A stretch of 8,456 nucleotides of DNA. Origin: Pseudomonadota bacterium. GTDB taxonomy: Bacteria; Pseudomonadota; Gammaproteobacteria; Burkholderiales; Burkholderiaceae_F. The stretch is from assembly GCA_021823635.1 (NCBI GenBank), contig JAKANT010000046.1:1-8456 (forward strand), in the 5' to 3' direction. A program made the translations under genes and the position numbers. Shown here piece after piece: positions 6,407 through 8,456 of the stretch; the stretch's first letter is position 1, and the number at the start of each line of letters is the position of its first letter. The notes beneath the pieces were generated by a model, which saw only the letters and a program-made list of their open reading frames with translations, was not told the origin of the DNA and ran no database searches.

Positions 6407-7450
6407 ATGGACATTTCCGAACTGCTCGCATTCTCCGTCAAGAACAAGGCCTCGGACCTGCATCTGTCCGCGGGGCTGCCGCCGATGATCCGCGTGCACG
6501 GCGACGTACGCCGTATCAACCTGCCGCCCTTGGAGCACAAGGACGTGCACGCGATGATCTACGACATCATGAACGACAGTCAGCGCAAGATGTTCGACGA
6601 GAACCTCGAGTGCGACTTCTCGTTCGATCTGCCGGGGCTGGCGCGCTTTCGCGTCAACGCGTTCATGCAGGACCGCGGCGCCGCCGCGGTGATGCGAACG
6701 ATTCCGTCGCGCGTGCTGTCGCTCGAGGAGCTGCAGGCGCCGCGCGTGTTCGCCGACTTCGCGATGAAGCCGCGCGGGCTGGTGCTGGTGACCGGGCCGA
6801 CCGGCAGCGGCAAGAGCACCACGCTGGCGGCGATGATCGACCACGTCAACAACAACCTGTACGGGCACGTGCTGACGATCGAAGACCCGATCGAGTTCGT
6901 GCACGAAAGCCGCAAATGCGTGATCAACCAGCGCGAGGTCGGCCCGCACACGCTGTCGTTCTCCAATGCGCTGCGCAGCGCGCTGCGCGAGGACCCGGAC
7001 GTGATCCTGGTGGGCGAGCTGCGCGATTTGGAAACGATCCGGCTTGCGCTCACGGCCGCCGAGACCGGCCACCTGGTGTTCGGCACCCTGCACACGTCGA
7101 GCGCCGCCAAGACGATCGACCGCGTGGTCGACGTATTTCCGGCGGCGGAGAAAGAGATGGTGCGGGCGATGCTGTCGGAGTCGCTGGTGGCGGTGATTTC
7201 GCAGGCGCTGCTGAAGATCAAGGACGGCAGCGGGCGCGTGGCGGCGCACGAGATCATGGTCGGCACGCCGGCGATCCGTAACCTGATCCGCGAGAACAAG
7301 GTGGCGCAGATGTATTCGATGATCCAGACTGGCAGCCAGTACGGCATGCAGACGCTGGATCAGTGCCTGATGGATCTGGTGCGCCGTAACATCGTGTCGG
7401 CCGCCGAAGCGCGGCAGTACGCGAAGCAGCCGGAGGCGTTTGTCGGTTGA
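6407..7450 (+). CDS. pilT: Type IV pilus retraction ATPase PilT
   Basis: Hexameric cytoplasmic ATPase of the PilT/GspE superfamily that depolymerises the type IV pilus and drives twitching motility, DNA uptake and surface sensing. It has 347 residues, normal for PilT (about 344). An N-terminal PAS-like domain begins MDISELLAFSVKNKASDLHLS. The C-terminal RecA-like core has Walker A GPTGSGKST (130-138), Asp box TIEDPIEF (157-164), Walker B DPDVILVGELRD (196-207) with catalytic E204, and His box GHLVFGTLHT (221-230). AIRNLIRE (289-296) is the conserved PilT motif needed for retraction. The sequence QTGSQYGMQTLDQ (307-319) is also characteristic. No strong Shine-Dalgarno lies before the ATG. pilU follows 49 bases downstream. 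The pilin and assembly genes are not in this window. Confidence 0.98.
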   Translation: MDISELLAFSVKNKASDLHLSAGLPPMIRVHGDVRRINLPPLEHKDVHAMIYDIMNDSQRKMFDENLECDFSFDLPGLARFRVNAFMQDRGAAAVMRTIPSRVLSLEELQAPRVFADFAMKPRGLVLVTGPTGSGKSTTLAAMIDHVNNNLYGHVLTIEDPIEFVHESRKCVINQREVGPHTLSFSNALRSALREDPDVILVGELRDLETIRLALTAAETGHLVFGTLHTSSAAKTIDRVVDVFPAAEKEMVRAMLSESLVAVISQALLKIKDGSGRVAAHEIMVGTPAIRNLIRENKVAQMYSMIQTGSQYGMQTLDQCLMDLVRRNIVSAAEARQYAKQPEAFVG

Positions 7451-7454
7451 ACGG

Positions 7455-7474
7455 GCCGCGCCATGCCGCGCGGC
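7455..7474 (+). other. Small GC hairpin in the pilT-pilU spacer
   Basis: In the 49-base gap, GCCGCGC (7455-7461) and GCGCGGC (7468-7474) form a seven-base perfect stem with a six-base loop. Only four T residues follow, after a gap (7482-7485), so it is a poor terminator at best. It could weaken read-through into pilU or stabilise pilT mRNA; either role is inference. GC-rich sequence makes such stems common by chance. Confidence 0.35.
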
Positions 7475-7490
7475 GCGTCGATTTTGATTC

Positions 7491-7494
7491 GAGG
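7491..7494 (+). promoter_or_regulatory. Shine-Dalgarno of pilU
   Basis: GAGG is followed by five bases (TTGAG) and then the ATG at 7500. This supports that start and shows pilU can be translated independently of pilT. Confidence 0.6.
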
Positions 7495-7499
7495 TTGAG

Positions 7500-8456
7500 A
7501 TGGAACGCGATCAGGCCACCCGATTCGTGCATGACCTGCTGCGGCTGCTGCTGACGAAGAAGGGCTCGGACCTCTTTCTGACGGCCGACTTTCCGCCCGC
7601 ATTCAAGATCGACGGCCGCGTGCTGCCGGTGTCGAACCAGCCGCTCACCGCGCAGCACACCTCGGAACTGGTGCGCGCGATCATGAACGACCGCCAGGCC
7701 GCCGAGTTCGAGGCGACCAAGGAATGCAATTTCGCGATCGCCCCGCCCGGCATCGGCCGGTTTCGCGTATCGGCGTTCGTTCAGCAGGGCAAGGTCGGCA
7801 TCGTGTTCCGCGTCATCGCCGACAAGATTCCGACGGTGGAGGAGCTGAACCTGCCGCCGATCATCAACGAGCTGGCGATGGCCAAGCGCGGGATCATCAT
7901 GGTGGTGGGCGCCACCGGCAGCGGCAAGAGCACGACCTTGGCGGCGATGGTCGGTTACCGCAACGAGAACAGCCAGGGCCACATCATCACGATCGAGGAT
8001 CCGGTCGAATACGTGCATCCGCACAAGAACTGCATCGTCACGCAGCGCGAAGTCGGCGTCGATTGCGAGTCCTGGAGCGTGGCGCTGAAGAACACGCTGC
8101 GGCAGGCGCCGGACGTGATCCTGATCGGCGAAGTGCGCGACCGCGAGACGATGGAGCACGCGATCGCGTTCGCCGAAACCGGACACTTGGTGATGTGCAC
8201 GCTGCACGCCAATTCGACCAACCAGGCGCTCGACCGCATCATCAACTTCTTCCCGGAAGACCGGCGCCAGCAGCTGCTGATGGACCTGTCGCTGAATCTG
8301 CGCGCGATGATTTCGCAGCGGCTGATCCCGTTCAAGGACCGCAAGGGGCGTATCCCGGCGGTCGAGTTGATGCTCAATTCGCCGCTGATCTCGGATCTGA
8401 TCTTCAAAGGCGAGGTGCAGGAGATCAAGGAAGTGATGAAGCGGTCGCGCGAGCAG
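7500..8456 (+). CDS. pilU: PilT-like retraction ATPase PilU (3' end cut by window edge)
   Basis: Paralogue of PilT that assists pilus retraction as a PilT-dependent accessory motor. The frame is open from the ATG at 7500 to the last base, giving 319 residues; PilU is usually about 380 long, so some 60 residues are missing. Motifs are Walker A GATGSGKST (137-145), Asp box TIEDPVEY (164-171), Walker B APDVILIGEVRD (203-214) with E211, and His box GHLVMCTLHA (228-237). The alanine in Walker A (GATGSGKS rather than GPTGSGKS), the absence of the PilT AIRNLIRE motif (SPLISDLIFKGE stands there, 294-305) and the terminal IKEVMKRSREQ fit PilU and not a second PilT. A Shine-Dalgarno GAGG precedes the start. 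It is probably co-transcribed with pilT. Confidence 0.96.
   Translation, partial: MERDQATRFVHDLLRLLLTKKGSDLFLTADFPPAFKIDGRVLPVSNQPLTAQHTSELVRAIMNDRQAAEFEATKECNFAIAPPGIGRFRVSAFVQQGKVGIVFRVIADKIPTVEELNLPPIINELAMAKRGIIMVVGATGSGKSTTLAAMVGYRNENSQGHIITIEDPVEYVHPHKNCIVTQREVGVDCESWSVALKNTLRQAPDVILIGEVRDRETMEHAIAFAETGHLVMCTLHANSTNQALDRIINFFPEDRRQQLLMDLSLNLRAMISQRLIPFKDRKGRIPAVELMLNSPLISDLIFKGEVQEIKEVMKRSREQ

Noticed and set aside
6263..7249. Antisense open frame of 328 codons opposite pilT
   Set aside because: The composition (His, Arg and Gln-rich) and exact opposition to a fully conserved pilT mark it as a shadow.

Overview
This window looks like a stretch of chromosome from a GC-rich Gram-negative proteobacterium, most likely a betaproteobacterium. 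I infer this from the strong G/C preference at third codon positions, from an UbiA ubiquinone prenyltransferase, and from a type IV pilus retraction pair (pilT, pilU) divergent from yggS and proC, an arrangement also known from Pseudomonas. No mobile element, CRISPR array, rRNA or tRNA gene is visible.

Left part (1-2835, minus strand): the start of a glycerol-3-phosphate ABC importer operon, read right to left as ugpB (periplasmic binding protein), a hairpin-bearing spacer, ugpA and ugpE (the two permeases). ugpE runs off the left edge. The ATPase gene ugpC, and possibly ugpQ, would be expected beyond that edge but cannot be seen. ugpA and ugpE overlap by one base.

Middle (2836-6275): a short divergent control region separates ugpB from ubiA (plus strand, 4-hydroxybenzoate polyprenyltransferase). 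ubiA converges on a three-gene minus-strand cluster, read right to left as yggS (pyridoxal-phosphate homeostasis protein), an unnamed 296-residue all-helical TPR-like gene, and proC (pyrroline-5-carboxylate reductase, last step of proline synthesis). The unnamed gene overlaps proC by four bases, so the two are probably translationally coupled.

Right part (6276-8456): a 131-base divergent spacer, then pilT and pilU on the plus strand. These are paralogous hexameric ATPases that power type IV pilus retraction and twitching motility. pilU is cut by the right edge, and a small GC hairpin lies between the two genes.

Most of the window is conserved housekeeping and transport sequence, and I see no convincing undescribed system. 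The points most worth a second look are the unnamed TPR-like gene between yggS and proC, the hairpin between ugpB and ugpA, and the crowded ugpB/ubiA divergent region with uncertain start and promoter positions.
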